This document shows, piece by piece, positions 45,736 through 55,146 of a stretch of DNA of 64,000 nt (its first letter is position 1; the number at the start of each line of letters is the position of its first letter). Origin of the DNA: Geothrix sp. 21YS21S-4 (lineage in GTDB: Bacteria > Acidobacteriota > Holophagae > Holophagales > Holophagaceae); the NCBI RefSeq assembly GCF_030845995.1, contig NZ_CP132719.1:2542001-2606000 (forward strand), given 5' to 3'. The position numbers and the translations under genes are program-made. Under the pieces are notes generated by a model that was not told the origin of the DNA, ran no database searches, and saw only the letters and a list, made by a program, of their open reading frames with translations.

Positions 45736-46221
45736 TCAGGCAATGGCCTGTCGAATATCGAACAGAAGGCGCTCCAGTTCCCGCTCGGACAACTGGAGAG
45801 GCACCTGCTGCTTCACCTCCTCCTTGCGGTAGAAGGCGATCCGCTTCACCACGATCTTGTTCTTCCCGATGCTGATCTCGTTGAACTGGATCTGGGTGTC
45901 GTCCTTGTAGGGCGGCAGGCTGCGGAGCTGGATGTACATCCCCCGCCGGTCGTGGTCCACGATCTCCAGCCGCTCCTTCAGGTAGTTCACCTGCTCGGAG
46001 AGGGCCTCGGCCTTGTTCTTCAGCTTGGCGAAACTCAACTTTTTGGGAGCGTGGCGCTCCAGGACCACTTCGCCCAATTGCACCCCGTCCTGGGATCGAC
46101 GGAGGAAACCTTCCAAGGTGCCTTCCAACTCCGCATCCACCCGGTGGAACACCTCGAAACCCTGGAATTCGCCGGGAAGCACGGAGTCGTCGTAGCGCTT
46201 GGCCTTGCGGGACAGCTTCAT
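45736..46221 (-). CDS. hypothetical protein
   Basis: A 161-residue soluble protein that I do not recognise. It has a charged N-terminus, a central helical segment likely to form a coiled coil (FAKLKNKAEALSEQVNYLKERL) and a C-terminal helix ending in LLFDIRQAIA. No enzyme motif is seen. A clear AGGAGG-type ribosome-binding site precedes ATG 46221. Its upstream 193 bp are relatively AT-rich and probably hold its promoter. Confidence 0.7.
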   Translation of the reverse strand: MKLSRKAKRYDDSVLPGEFQGFEVFHRVDAELEGTLEGFLRRSQDGVQLGEVVLERHAPKKLSFAKLKNKAEALSEQVNYLKERLEIVDHDRRGMYIQLRSLPPYKDDTQIQFNEISIGKNKIVVKRIAFYRKEEVKQQVPLQLSERELERLLFDIRQAIA

Positions 46222-46414
46222 GGGGACCTCCTGGGGAAAATCGATCTGATCCCTCTGAGCCAGGACCGTGCCAGGAATTTTCTACCGGGGAAATGGGGCG
46301 ATAGACCTGTGACTATCAGCACTTCCTCGCGAATGATGCCCAGTCGGACCTGCCTATCGCTTATCGGAAAGACTTTAGATTTGACCACAAGTGGACAATC
46401 AGGTGCGAATCCGA

Positions 46415-47398
46415 TCAGTTCTGGACACTTCCTGCCTTGGGCCAGCGGGTGCGGTAGACCATTCGGTCCAGGGTCCGATTAAAGGGACTCCACGCCCCTC
46501 CGCCCTCCTCGCCCTGGGCCCGGAACATGGCCTCCAGCTTGCCGTCCAGATCGTCCAGGTAGTGGACCAGCAGGGCCTCCGGCGTCTTCGGCAGCACGGG
46601 CGACCCGAATTCCAGGCGCCCGTGGTGGCTGAGGACGATATGCAGGATCTGGAGGCGCAGCTCCTCGGGAAAGTCCGGAATGCACCCAGCCGCCCGGCTG
46701 ATCCATTCCGCCTCCAGGGCGATGTGGCCGAGGAGGTTCCCCGCGTCGGTATACCCGAAACTGCGGGCGTAGCTCAGTTCGGCGGTCTTCCCCAGGTCGT
46801 GCAGCAGGACGCCCGCCATCACCAGATCGCGGTTCACCTGCCCGTAGTGGGCGCAGGCCCGCTCCGCCATTCCGGCCACGGACAGGGTGTGCTCCAGGAG
46901 CCCTCCCAGCCAGGCGTGGTGCATGGCCTTGGCGGCGGGGGCCTGGGCGAAGGCCGCGCGCAGGTCCGCGTCCTCCACGAAAAGGGCCGTGAGCAGGCTT
47001 CGGATCCAGGGATCCTGGATCGAGCCCACCAGGGCGTCCAGTTCCGCCAGCATGGCGACCGCCGGGCGGGCACTCACGGGGAAGAAGTGGGACAGGTCGC
47101 CCACTTCGGCGTCCGTCGCGAACCGCACCTTGTCGAGCTTCAGCTGGAGCCGGCCGTTGTAGCTGGTCGCCGATCCCTTCACGCGGAGGAACGCGTCGGC
47201 TCGCACAGCCTCCATGTCGCCCTCCACCGCCCGGACGTCCCACAGGAACGCCTTCAGGTCGCCCGAGGCGTCCGACAGCTTCAGTTCGAGGTACTCGCTC
47301 CCCTTGGCGCTGATCTTGTAGGCGGCCTCCTGGGCCAGCAGGAAGCCCTGGAAGGCGTCCCCTTCCTTGAGGTTGCGGAGCATCGGCTGGTCGGACAT
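46415..47398 (-). CDS. HD-domain 3'-5' exoribonuclease-like protein (YhaM type)
   Basis: A 327-residue protein. An N-terminal OB fold (SEYLELKLSDASGDLKAFLWD, residues about 25-90) precedes an HD hydrolase domain whose metal ligands fit HHAWLGGLLEHTLSV, then VLLHDLGKTAEL and IVLSHHGRLEFG. This domain order is that of the YhaM exoribonucleases that degrade RNA from the 3' end. The start ATG 47398 is at the OB fold; the frame continues upstream into the S4 gene. It is the last gene of a minus-strand cluster. Confidence 0.88.
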   Translation of the reverse strand: MSDQPMLRNLKEGDAFQGFLLAQEAAYKISAKGSEYLELKLSDASGDLKAFLWDVRAVEGDMEAVRADAFLRVKGSATSYNGRLQLKLDKVRFATDAEVGDLSHFFPVSARPAVAMLAELDALVGSIQDPWIRSLLTALFVEDADLRAAFAQAPAAKAMHHAWLGGLLEHTLSVAGMAERACAHYGQVNRDLVMAGVLLHDLGKTAELSYARSFGYTDAGNLLGHIALEAEWISRAAGCIPDFPEELRLQILHIVLSHHGRLEFGSPVLPKTPEALLVHYLDDLDGKLEAMFRAQGEEGGGAWSPFNRTLDRMVYRTRWPKAGSVQN

Positions 47399-47454
47399 GG
47401 GAACTCCTGCGCTCCGCCCAACGGGGAAGCGGCGGCGGGCCGGGGAATGGCGGG

Positions 47455-47778
47455 CTACTGGTTGCGGGGCGCCTTGGGGGGCGGTGCGAAGGGATCGTCC
47501 CCGCCCAGGCCCAGATCGATGGGCAGGCGCTTGTCCTCCAGGACCTCGAAAAAAGACCACTGGTCGGCCTTGCGCACGTTGCCCTCGGGCAGATCCAGGA
47601 CGCGCACCTTCAGCACGCGGTTGTAGAGGGGGAACTCCAGTTCGTCCTGGGGCTTCACCTCGTGGCTGGCTTTCCGGGGGGAGCCGTTCACCCGCACCAT
47701 CCCCTCGTCGCAGAGCTGGTTGGCCAGCTCCCGCCGCTTGATCAGCAGGCTCTTCTTGAGGAAGGCGTCGAGTCTCAT
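47455..47778 (-). CDS. S4-domain RNA-binding protein
   Basis: A 107-residue protein with an S4 RNA-binding fold at the N-terminus (MRLDAFLKKSLLIKRRELANQLCDEGMVRVNG). A basic and Pro-rich tail follows (GGDDPFAPPPKAP). HslR of the heat-shock ribosome rescue pathway has the same fold and length, but the tail differs. The ATG at 47778 starts 5 nt after the upstream chaperone gene. It may join RNA or ribosome quality control with the RNase-like gene below it. Confidence 0.82.
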   Translation of the reverse strand: MRLDAFLKKSLLIKRRELANQLCDEGMVRVNGSPRKASHEVKPQDELEFPLYNRVLKVRVLDLPEGNVRKADQWSFFEVLEDKRLPIDLGLGGDDPFAPPPKAPRNQ

Positions 47779-47783
47779 GGCGA

Positions 47784-48779
47784 TCAACCCTTCAGGATCT
47801 GGTCCTTGGGAACCAGATAGCGGACGTTGGCCCGCATCCGCAGGTTGGAGAGGTACTGCTCGATGGCGTTCTGGGCCTTGGGCTCCTGCAGCTTCTCCAG
47901 GATCTTCTCCCGCACCTCGGCGAAGGACTTCACGGGCGCGTCCTCCAGGGCGATGAGCTGGATCAGGTAGATGTCCTTGTCCGTCTCGATGGGGGCCGAC
48001 ACCTGCTCGGGCTTCAGCTTCACCGCGGCGTCCTCGATGCTGGGGCGGAGGAAGCCCTTGTTCATCCAGCCCAGATCGCCGCCGGTGGCCTTGCTGGGGC
48101 TGGTGGAGTTCTGGCGCGCCAGTTCCTCGAAGGCCTTGCCGGCCTTCAGCTCGGCCTGGAGGGACTCCAGCTTCTTCCGGGCCTCGGCCTGCTCCTCCGC
48201 CGTCGCGCCCTTGGCCAGGACCAGCTCCCGGATCCGGAAGCGGCTGGCGAGGCGGTACTCCTCCTTGTGGTCCTCGTAGTAGGCCCGCAGTTCGTTGTCC
48301 TCCACGGCGACCTTGGAGAAGACCTCCCGCTGGAGGACGAACTGCTGCGTGGCCTGCTGCTTCTGGCGCTTCTTGAACTCCGGGAGCCCGATCCCCAGGC
48401 TGCCCTTGAGCGCCCGCTCCAGATCCGCGTCCGTGGCGAAGTTGTTCTCCTTCTTGATCCCATCGAGGCTGGCCTGGACGTACTCATCGGAAACCGGCGA
48501 GCCCAATTCCGCGCCCTTGTCCTCCAGCAGGAAGGCGTCCACGAGGCCCTGGAGCGTCTTCTCCCGGGCGTCCGCCAGCTTGTCGTCCAGCTCCTTGCCG
48601 GAGAACTGGCGGTAGAGCGCGGCGTGCTGCTGTTCCACGGCCTGGGCCAGGGTGCGGCGCGTGATGATGTGGCTGTTGACGATGACGAGGATCTCGTCCC
48701 GCACGTCGGGCTTGGTCTCCGCCTGGACCGCCGGAACGGCCAGCAGCAGCGCGGCGGCGACCGCCGCCGGACGGCTCAC
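47784..48779 (-). CDS. SurA-like periplasmic peptidyl-prolyl isomerase/chaperone
   Basis: A 331-residue secreted protein whose signal peptide ends near AVQAET. A SurA N-terminal chaperone domain (DEILVIVNSHIITRRTLAQAV) is followed by one parvulin domain (ASRFRIRELVLAKGATAEE, GGDLGWMNKGFLRPS). E. coli SurA has two such domains. It should assist folding of outer-membrane proteins. The start GTG overlaps the last bases of the upstream parvulin gene (GTGA), so expression is coupled. Confidence 0.9.
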   Translation of the reverse strand: MSRPAAVAAALLLAVPAVQAETKPDVRDEILVIVNSHIITRRTLAQAVEQQHAALYRQFSGKELDDKLADAREKTLQGLVDAFLLEDKGAELGSPVSDEYVQASLDGIKKENNFATDADLERALKGSLGIGLPEFKKRQKQQATQQFVLQREVFSKVAVEDNELRAYYEDHKEEYRLASRFRIRELVLAKGATAEEQAEARKKLESLQAELKAGKAFEELARQNSTSPSKATGGDLGWMNKGFLRPSIEDAAVKLKPEQVSAPIETDKDIYLIQLIALEDAPVKSFAEVREKILEKLQEPKAQNAIEQYLSNLRMRANVRYLVPKDQILKG

Positions 48780-49774
48780 TGCCCACCTCCCTGCGGGGCC
48801 ACCGGGGCCGGTGCAGCCACAGCCGCGGGCGTCGCGGGCTTCACGAGCTCGAAGGGGATCTCCTTGCGCAGGCCGTCCATCAGTTCGGTCCACACGATCA
48901 TCTGGCGCTCCTGCTGGGCCATGCGCTCCGCCGCGGCCTTGCCCTCCTCGAAGGGAACGTCGCGGCTGGGCTTCCGGCTCTCCACCTTGACGAGGTGGTA
49001 GCCGAACTGGGTCTTCACGGGGGCGCCCACCTTACCGAGGGGCTGCGTGCGGGCTGCGGTGCCGAACTCCTTCACCCAAGTGGAGGGATCGGCGTCGGCA
49101 TAGAGGCCGCCGTTCTCCTTGCTGCCGGGATCGTCGCTGTACTTCTTGGCGAGGTCCTCGAACTTGGCGCCCTTCTTCAACTCGGCCTGGATCTTGGCGA
49201 CCTTCGCCTTGGCTTCCGCGTCCGTCAGTCCGGCGGTGGCCCCCGTGGTCGCGTTGGGATCCTGCTTCACGGAGATCAGGATGTGGCGGACGGTGACCTG
49301 CTCGGGCTGCTTGAACCGCTCCTTGTGGCCCTCGTAGTAGGCCTTCACTTCCGGTTCCGCCACCGCCAGCTTCTTCTGGAGGCCCTCGCCTTCCTTGGCC
49401 AGGTACTCGCGAGCCAAAAGGTCGTCCTTGGTGCGCTCCAGCGACCGGAGGTAGCCGGGCGTCTGGTCCAGGCCCATGCGCTTCGCCTTCTCCGCCAGGA
49501 GCTTGCTCTCGGCCATCCGCCGGACGAACTCCTCCTTGCCGCCCTGCATCATGAGCACCTGCATCTGCTCCTGCTGGCCCAGCAGCCCGAAGGCGGCGCG
49601 GAAATCGGCCTCGGTGATGGGCTGCCCGCCCACCCGGGCGAGGATGACCTCTTCGGGGTTCGGCCCGGGAGCCGGCGCGGGCGCCGCGGCGGCGGGAACG
49701 GGAGCCTGCGCGGGCGCGGGCTGCTGGGCGGCGAGGCCGAGGGCGAGAAGGGAGAGCAGCGAGGTACGGAGCAT
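48776..49774 (-). CDS. PpiC-type parvulin peptidyl-prolyl isomerase
   Basis: A 332-residue secreted protein with a signal peptide (MLRTSLLSLLALGLAAQ), an Ala/Pro-rich stretch, a SurA-like N-terminal region (EEVILARVGGQPITEADF) and a parvulin domain of about 90 residues (VTVRHILISVKQ, KYSDDPGSKENGG, FGYHLVKVES). It is probably periplasmic and co-translated with the downstream chaperone gene. A low-complexity Ala/Pro tail ends it. The spacing to the BI-1 gene is 23 nt. Confidence 0.92.
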   Translation of the reverse strand: MLRTSLLSLLALGLAAQQPAPAQAPVPAAAAPAPAPGPNPEEVILARVGGQPITEADFRAAFGLLGQQEQMQVLMMQGGKEEFVRRMAESKLLAEKAKRMGLDQTPGYLRSLERTKDDLLAREYLAKEGEGLQKKLAVAEPEVKAYYEGHKERFKQPEQVTVRHILISVKQDPNATTGATAGLTDAEAKAKVAKIQAELKKGAKFEDLAKKYSDDPGSKENGGLYADADPSTWVKEFGTAARTQPLGKVGAPVKTQFGYHLVKVESRKPSRDVPFEEGKAAAERMAQQERQMIVWTELMDGLRKEIPFELVKPATPAAVAAPAPVAPQGGGQ

Positions 49775-49797
49775 GGGTTTCCTTGGAAAGGCGGGGC

Positions 49798-50478
49798 CTA
49801 GCGGCGCCGTCCGCCGAGAAGGTTCATCAGCGAGATGAAGATGTTGTAGAGGCTCACGAACAGGGCGAGGGCGAAGCCGGCGGGGTCGCCGAGGTCGTCC
49901 GTGCGCAGCATGGCGGAGGTGTCCCACAGCAGCTTGGCGGAGCAGGCGATGACCGCCACGCCCGAGATGATCAGGCTGAAGGTCTGCAGGTGGAAGATCG
50001 CCGCGGCCAGGCCGCCGAAGAACATCACGGCGATCCCGACCATCACGAAGTTCCGCAGGAAGCTGAAGTCCCGCTTGGAGACGAAGGCCGTGACGGTGAG
50101 GGTCAGGAAGACCACGCCGGTGAGGCCCAGGGCGCTGAACACGGGCACGAAACCCGCGCCCTGCGCGATCACGAGGGCGATGATGCCCGCGATGACCCCG
50201 GAGACAAAGGTGAACAACCCATAGGCCAACCGGTTCAGGGGCTTCCGGCGGCTGACGGAGGAGGCGAACATCAGGGTCCCGAACTGGACCCCGAACAGCA
50301 CCCATCCCAGGAACCGTCCCGCGACAGGAATCAGGGCCGCCGCGACAAAGGGAGCGCTGAGCGCGCCCAGGGCGGCCACGGCGAATCCGCCCATGAGCCA
50401 CAGGTAGACGCTTCGGATGAAATCGACCCGGGACTGGGTTCTGGCCGATGCCCCCTGCCACGACTGCTGATAATCCAT
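49798..50478 (-). CDS. Bax inhibitor-1/YccA-family membrane protein
   Basis: A 226-residue protein with seven predicted helices. The family pattern appears in YLWLMGGFAVAALGALSAPFVA at the N-terminus, in the long YLF helices and in the C-terminal ALALFVSLYNIFISLMNLLGGRR. BI-1 proteins act as pH-sensitive ion leaks, and YccA inhibits FtsH. The ATG at 50478 matches the family; the longer frame runs into the bioF gene on the other strand. It heads the minus-strand cluster of chaperone and RNA genes. Confidence 0.93.
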   Translation of the reverse strand: MDYQQSWQGASARTQSRVDFIRSVYLWLMGGFAVAALGALSAPFVAAALIPVAGRFLGWVLFGVQFGTLMFASSVSRRKPLNRLAYGLFTFVSGVIAGIIALVIAQGAGFVPVFSALGLTGVVFLTLTVTAFVSKRDFSFLRNFVMVGIAVMFFGGLAAAIFHLQTFSLIISGVAVIACSAKLLWDTSAMLRTDDLGDPAGFALALFVSLYNIFISLMNLLGGRRR

Positions 50479-50563
50479 GCCACGCTCCACAGGGGACCCG
50501 AACGGATCCCTTTCGATCCTAACATTCCCCCTTAACCCTTGCCCCGAAGCCCCCGGAGGTTCC

Positions 50564-51697
50564 GTGCTGCCCCCGCCCTGGTCCCAGCGCCTGCGCGCCC
50601 AGGCCGAAGGGCGCCGCGCCCGGGGCCGGGAGCGGGCCATCCGCCCCCCCGCCGGCGCGGATTTCTGTTCCAACGACTACCTGGGCCTCCGGACGGATCC
50701 CCGTCTGGCCCAGGCCGCCGCCGAGGCCGCCCGCAACTTCGGTACGGGAACCGGCGCCGCCCGCCTGCTGCGGGGCACCACGCCCCTGCACGAGGAGCTG
50801 GAAGGGGCCCTGGCCCGCTGGAAGGGCACCGGGGATTGCCTGCTGTTCGGCACGGGCTTCCAGGCCAACGCCACCCTGCTTCCGGCCCTGCTGGGACCCG
50901 GCGACGCGGTGTTCTCCGACGCCCTGAACCATGCCTCGCTGGTGGACGGCTGCCGCCTGGCCCGGGCCGGGGGCGCGCACCTGGGCATCTACCGCCACCG
51001 CGACCTGGCGGATCTGGAAGGCCAGCTGACCGCGTGGGGCCGGTCCTGCGAAAACGGCCTCGCCCTCGTGGCCACCGACGCAGTGTTCAGCATGGACGGC
51101 GACGCCGCGGATCTCCCCGCCCTGGTGGACCTGTGCGAGCGCCACGGCGCCCTGCTGCTGGTGGACGAGGCGCACGCCACGGGGCTGCTGGGGGCGGACG
51201 GGGCGGGCCTCTCCCAGCTCCAGGGCGTCACCGGTCGCGTTCCGCTGGTGATGGGCACCCTCGGCAAAGCCCTGGGCGCCTTCGGGGCCTTCGTGGGCTG
51301 CGATCGCCTGCTGCGGGATCATCTGGTGAACACCGCCCGGGGCTTCATCTTCTCGACGGCCCTCCCCCCGCCCGCCGTGGGAGCCGCGCTGGAGGGAGTG
51401 CGCCTGGCCCAAGCCGAGCCCTGGCGCCGGGAGAAGGCCCTCGCCCTCGCCGCCCGCCTCCGCCGGGGGCTCGGCCAGGACGATGCCCCCTCGGCCATCG
51501 TTCCCCTCCTCGTCGGGCCGGACGCGGAGGCGGTGCGGTTGGCGGAGGCCCTCCACGCCGAGGGCTTCGACGTCCGGGCGGTGCGCCCGCCCACGGTGCC
51601 CGAAGGGTCGGCGCGGCTGCGGATCACGGTGGGAGCCCATCTGGAGGAAGGTTCCGTCGACGCGCTCCTCGCCGCCCTGGCCCGCGTCCGGAGGTGA
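50564..51697 (+). CDS. bioF: 8-amino-7-oxononanoate synthase
   Basis: A 377-residue PLP enzyme that joins pimeloyl thioester and alanine in biotin synthesis. Family features are FCSNDYLGLR, GAARLLRGTTPLHEELE, LLVDEAHATGLLGADGAG with the PLP-binding Asp, and the PLP Lys in GTLGKALGAFGAFV. The start is GTG with GGAGG 4 nt upstream. bioD and bioA follow 4 kb downstream on the same strand with other genes between. The gene ends against the convergent histidine kinase. Confidence 0.95.
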   Translation: MLPPPWSQRLRAQAEGRRARGRERAIRPPAGADFCSNDYLGLRTDPRLAQAAAEAARNFGTGTGAARLLRGTTPLHEELEGALARWKGTGDCLLFGTGFQANATLLPALLGPGDAVFSDALNHASLVDGCRLARAGGAHLGIYRHRDLADLEGQLTAWGRSCENGLALVATDAVFSMDGDAADLPALVDLCERHGALLLVDEAHATGLLGADGAGLSQLQGVTGRVPLVMGTLGKALGAFGAFVGCDRLLRDHLVNTARGFIFSTALPPPAVGAALEGVRLAQAEPWRREKALALAARLRRGLGQDDAPSAIVPLLVGPDAEAVRLAEALHAEGFDVRAVRPPTVPEGSARLRITVGAHLEEGSVDALLAALARVRR

Positions 51698-54295
51698 TCA
51701 GACCCCCAGGGCCTTTCGCATGGCCTGGATCAGGTCCGTCCGCTGGAACGGCTTCTGGACGAAGGCCACGAGGCCCTTCCCCAGGAAGCTCTGGACGGCC
51801 TCCTGTTCGTTGTAGCCGCTGGTGAGCACCACCCGGCAGGCGGGATCGATCCGGCGCAGCTCGCGGTAGGTCTCCACGCCGTTCATGTGGGGCATGGTCA
51901 GGTCCATGAGGACCGCGCAGAACGGCGGAGCCGCCGACCGGAACAGCGTCAGCGCCTCTTGTCCGTCCCGGGCGGTGACCACGTCGAAGCCCATGGAGTG
52001 GAGGAGCGCTTCGGCCACGGTCCGCACGCCCTCCTCGTCGTCCACCACCAGCACCGTTCCCGACCCGCGCCACGCCTCGGGTTCGGCCTCCTCCGGGAGG
52101 TGGGGCAGCGCCCGGGTCCCCGCGGGGAAGATCAGCTTGAAGGTGGTGCCCTTCCCGATCTCGCTGTAGACCCGGATCCCGCCCTTGTGGCCCCGGACGA
52201 TGCCCTGCATGGCCGACAGGCCCAGGCCGCGGCCGGTGAACTTGGTCGTGAAGAAGGGTTCGAAGATCCGGGCCTGGACTTCGGGGCTCATCCCGTGACC
52301 GGTATCGGAGACCTCCAGGGCCAGGAAGGCGCCCGGGGCCACGTTCTGGCCGGGGAAATCGCGGATCAGATCCTCCCCGGAATAGATGAACAGCTCCGTC
52401 CGGATGGACACCACGCCCTCCGCGTCCCCGATGGCCTCGGAGGCGTTCGTCACCAGGTTCATGACTACCTGCTGGATCTGGGAGGGCTCGGCCATGAAGG
52501 CGGGCAGGCCTTCCTGGAGCTGGAAGCGGAGGCTCACCTTCTTGGAGATGGACACGCCGAGGAGGTGGGACATCTCCGTCACCGCCTCATTCAGGTCCAG
52601 GGGACCCACCTCGAAGCGGCCTTTGCCCGAATAGGCCAGCATCTGGCGGGTGAGGCCCGTGGCGCGATGGACGGTCTTCTCCAGGTTGCTCAGGTACTGC
52701 TGCGCCGGAGCCGCGGCGGGAAGGGTCATCTGGGCCAGGCTGACGTTCCCCAGGATGGCGGTGAGCAGGTTGTTGAAGTCGTGGGCGATCCCCCCGGCCA
52801 GCACCCCCAGGCTCTCCAGCTTCTGGCTCTGGAGCTGGGCCTGCTCCGCGCGGCGGCGCTCGGTGATGTCCGTGACCATCCCCAGGACGCTGACCACCCG
52901 CCCGTCATCGTCCAGGACGGGATTGCCGGTGACGATGGACCACAGTTCCGACCCGTCCTTCCGGCGGAACCGGAAGTCGTGCTGCGCGCCGATCCCCTCC
53001 CGCCGCTGGGTGAGGTCCCGCTGCGAGGCCGACGCCGCGTCCTCCGGGAACATGAAGTCGGCGAGGGTGCGGCCGATCATCTCGGCGGGCCGGTAGCCCA
53101 GCATCTCCGCCATGCGGCGGTTGGCGAAGGTGGTCATCCCATGGGAATCCAGGACCCACATCCCGTCGCCCATCACCTCCACCAGGTGCCGGAAGCGGGC
53201 GTCGCTTTCGCGCAGCGCCCGGGCATCCCGCCGGTGGCTCTCCGTTTCCCGCTCCAATTCCTGCGTGCGGGCCTCTACCTGGGCCTGGACCTGGGCCTGG
53301 CTGGCGAGCAGCGTCCGGACGTAGCTCGCCAGAACGAGGCTGAAGGCCAGCCCGCCCGCCAGCACGCCCCAGGCCCGCCAGCCCGCGGTCAGGCGGTAGT
53401 AGCCCGGAGAGGGCACGGCCACCACCGACCACCGCCGGCCGCCCAGTTCGAAATCGCGGGCGAGGCGGAGGCGCGAAGGCCCCGCCCCGCCCCGGGACGG
53501 AAGGGCCGAGGCCGCGGCGTACAGCAATGCCTGGGACGGCGGCGCGCTGGCGTCCAGGAGCTGCAGGTCCACGCCCCGGGGCTCGAGGATGGACAGCGCG
53601 CGCTGGACCAGGTCGCCCGTCCGGAAGACGCCCTGCACCAGACCCACGGTCCGGCCCGCGGGGTCGCGCACGGGCGCCAGCGCGAGGATGCCGGTCTGTT
53701 CCCCCGTCTCCTGGATCAGCCGGATCCGCCCGCTGGCGGAGAGTTCGCCGGTGCTGAGGGCCCGCGCCAGGGCCTCCTGGCGGGAGGGCAGCCGTTCGGC
53801 GGCGTAGCCGAGGCTGACCTCGTTCCCCCGGTACGGATTCACGAAGTACACCGCGTGGAACCGCGCGTCGGGAGGCACCGGCACGTCCCGTCCGGCCGCG
53901 TCGCGGTCGAAGAAGCGGAAGCCCGGCACGGCGCGGCGGGCCGCCGTTTCCAAGGCCGCGCGGTTGTCGGGGCCCACTTCCGGCAGCCACTGCAAGGCCT
54001 GGATGTAGGGACGGCGCGCGCGAAGCGGTTCCGCGAAGGCCTCGAAGGAGGCCCGGTCCACCGGACACCCCGCCTCGAAGTGATCGCGCAGGACGAGCAC
54101 GTCCTCGAAGCTGTGCTGGAATCCCTGGGCCACGCTCTCCGCCCGGTCCTGGGCCGCGGTGTGGAATTGGGCCTCCACCTGCCGCCGGTAGGCGTCGCCG
54201 GCCAGGAGGAATCCCGCCACCGAGAGGGCGGCGCCCGCGAGGAGCACCACCAGGGCGCGGAAGCGGCCAGTGGAGGGGGCCTGGGGGTCTGACAC
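51698..54295 (-). CDS. CHASE-PAS hybrid sensor histidine kinase with receiver
   Basis: From GTG 54295 the protein has 865 residues: helix 1 (about 10-32), an extracellular CHASE domain (about 55-260), helix 2 (about 300-320), a PAS domain with PAC (about 365-480), and a histidine kinase with H-box LAGGIAHDFNNLLTAILGN, N-box NLVTNASEAI, and ATP lid DTGHGMSP to GRGLGLSA. A receiver follows with DDEEGVRT and phospho-Asp in MDLTMP. The stop is adjacent to that of bioF. An earlier ATG at 54379 is possible. It has no output domain, so it should pass phosphate to an Hpt protein elsewhere. Confidence 0.9.
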   Translation of the reverse strand: MSDPQAPSTGRFRALVVLLAGAALSVAGFLLAGDAYRRQVEAQFHTAAQDRAESVAQGFQHSFEDVLVLRDHFEAGCPVDRASFEAFAEPLRARRPYIQALQWLPEVGPDNRAALETAARRAVPGFRFFDRDAAGRDVPVPPDARFHAVYFVNPYRGNEVSLGYAAERLPSRQEALARALSTGELSASGRIRLIQETGEQTGILALAPVRDPAGRTVGLVQGVFRTGDLVQRALSILEPRGVDLQLLDASAPPSQALLYAAASALPSRGGAGPSRLRLARDFELGGRRWSVVAVPSPGYYRLTAGWRAWGVLAGGLAFSLVLASYVRTLLASQAQVQAQVEARTQELERETESHRRDARALRESDARFRHLVEVMGDGMWVLDSHGMTTFANRRMAEMLGYRPAEMIGRTLADFMFPEDAASASQRDLTQRREGIGAQHDFRFRRKDGSELWSIVTGNPVLDDDGRVVSVLGMVTDITERRRAEQAQLQSQKLESLGVLAGGIAHDFNNLLTAILGNVSLAQMTLPAAAPAQQYLSNLEKTVHRATGLTRQMLAYSGKGRFEVGPLDLNEAVTEMSHLLGVSISKKVSLRFQLQEGLPAFMAEPSQIQQVVMNLVTNASEAIGDAEGVVSIRTELFIYSGEDLIRDFPGQNVAPGAFLALEVSDTGHGMSPEVQARIFEPFFTTKFTGRGLGLSAMQGIVRGHKGGIRVYSEIGKGTTFKLIFPAGTRALPHLPEEAEPEAWRGSGTVLVVDDEEGVRTVAEALLHSMGFDVVTARDGQEALTLFRSAAPPFCAVLMDLTMPHMNGVETYRELRRIDPACRVVLTSGYNEQEAVQSFLGKGLVAFVQKPFQRTDLIQAMRKALGV

Positions 54296-54450
54296 GAAAA
54301 CCTCGGCAGGAATCTTTCGGGAAAGCCGGTCGTCCCCCCAGGGTTCTTCCCGCGTCGGACGCCTCGCACCTTCCTTCATCGGTCTCCGGCCAGGGAGCAT
54401 GATCTATGTGGGAGAATCACTCCCGACCCGAGGCCCAACCCGCGGTCGGT

Positions 54451-54465
54451 AGGAGGTGGCGCTTG
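54451..54465 (+). promoter_or_regulatory. Shine-Dalgarno that sets a TTG start
   Basis: AGGAGGT at 54451-54457 is a full match to anti-SD and lies 5 nt before the TTG at 54463-54465. It makes that TTG the start of the TPR gene, in place of the upstream ATG at 54406. Confidence 0.75.
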
Positions 54466-55077
54466 AACCGGAACATCATGCTCGCCCTGGCAGGGGGATT
54501 CATCGCCGGAGGCGTCGTGGGCTACGTGGCCGGCGGGCTCCGCGAATCGGCTCCCGCGACCGCCCCGGCCGCCGCTGCTCCGGTCATGCAGGTGCCCTCC
54601 CTGGGCGGCGGGATGCCCGGCGCCCCCGGCGGGGGAATGGCCGGCGCCGCCCTGCCCACCGCCGAAGTCCAGGACCGCATGGCCCGCCTCCAGGCCATGG
54701 TCGCCGCGGATCCCAAGAATCACGATGCGTGGGTAGCCCTGGGCAATGATTATTTCGACTCCCACCAGGCCCAGAAGGCGGTGGAAGCCTACGGCAAGGC
54801 CCTGGCCCTCAACCCCGACGATCCCAACGTCCTCACGGATCAGGGCGTGATGTACCGCCAGCTGAACCAGTTCGACAAGGCCGTCGCCAACTTCCAGAAG
54901 GCCGCCAAACTCGATCCCAGCCACGTCCAGAGCCTGTTCAACCTGGGAATCGTCTACGCGCACGATCTCCACCAGCCCGACGCCGCCGCCAAGGCCTGGA
55001 ACCAGGTCCTGGTTCTCGCCCCCACCAGCGACCAGGCGACCCAGGCGCGGCAGCAGCTGAGCCAGCTCGGGAAATAG
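54463..55077 (+). CDS. TPR-repeat membrane protein
   Basis: A 204-residue protein with one N-terminal helix (NIMLALAGGFIAGGVVGYVAGG), a low-complexity Gly/Ala/Pro linker to about residue 65, and TPR repeats at about 75-190 (AWVALGNDYFDSHQAQKAVEAYGKAL, VLTDQGVMYRQLNQFDKAV). It is probably anchored in the inner membrane with the repeats in the periplasm or cytosol, function unknown. The histidine kinase gene is divergent and only 167 bp away, so the two may share a regulatory region. Confidence 0.85.
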   Translation: MNRNIMLALAGGFIAGGVVGYVAGGLRESAPATAPAAAAPVMQVPSLGGGMPGAPGGGMAGAALPTAEVQDRMARLQAMVAADPKNHDAWVALGNDYFDSHQAQKAVEAYGKALALNPDDPNVLTDQGVMYRQLNQFDKAVANFQKAAKLDPSHVQSLFNLGIVYAHDLHQPDAAAKAWNQVLVLAPTSDQATQARQQLSQLGK

Positions 55078-55146
55078 GGCGCGCCGGCCCCTCCCAGACG
55101 CAGTGCTATCCTCGTTCCCCTGAATGCGTGAAGGGGACGTTCGCCC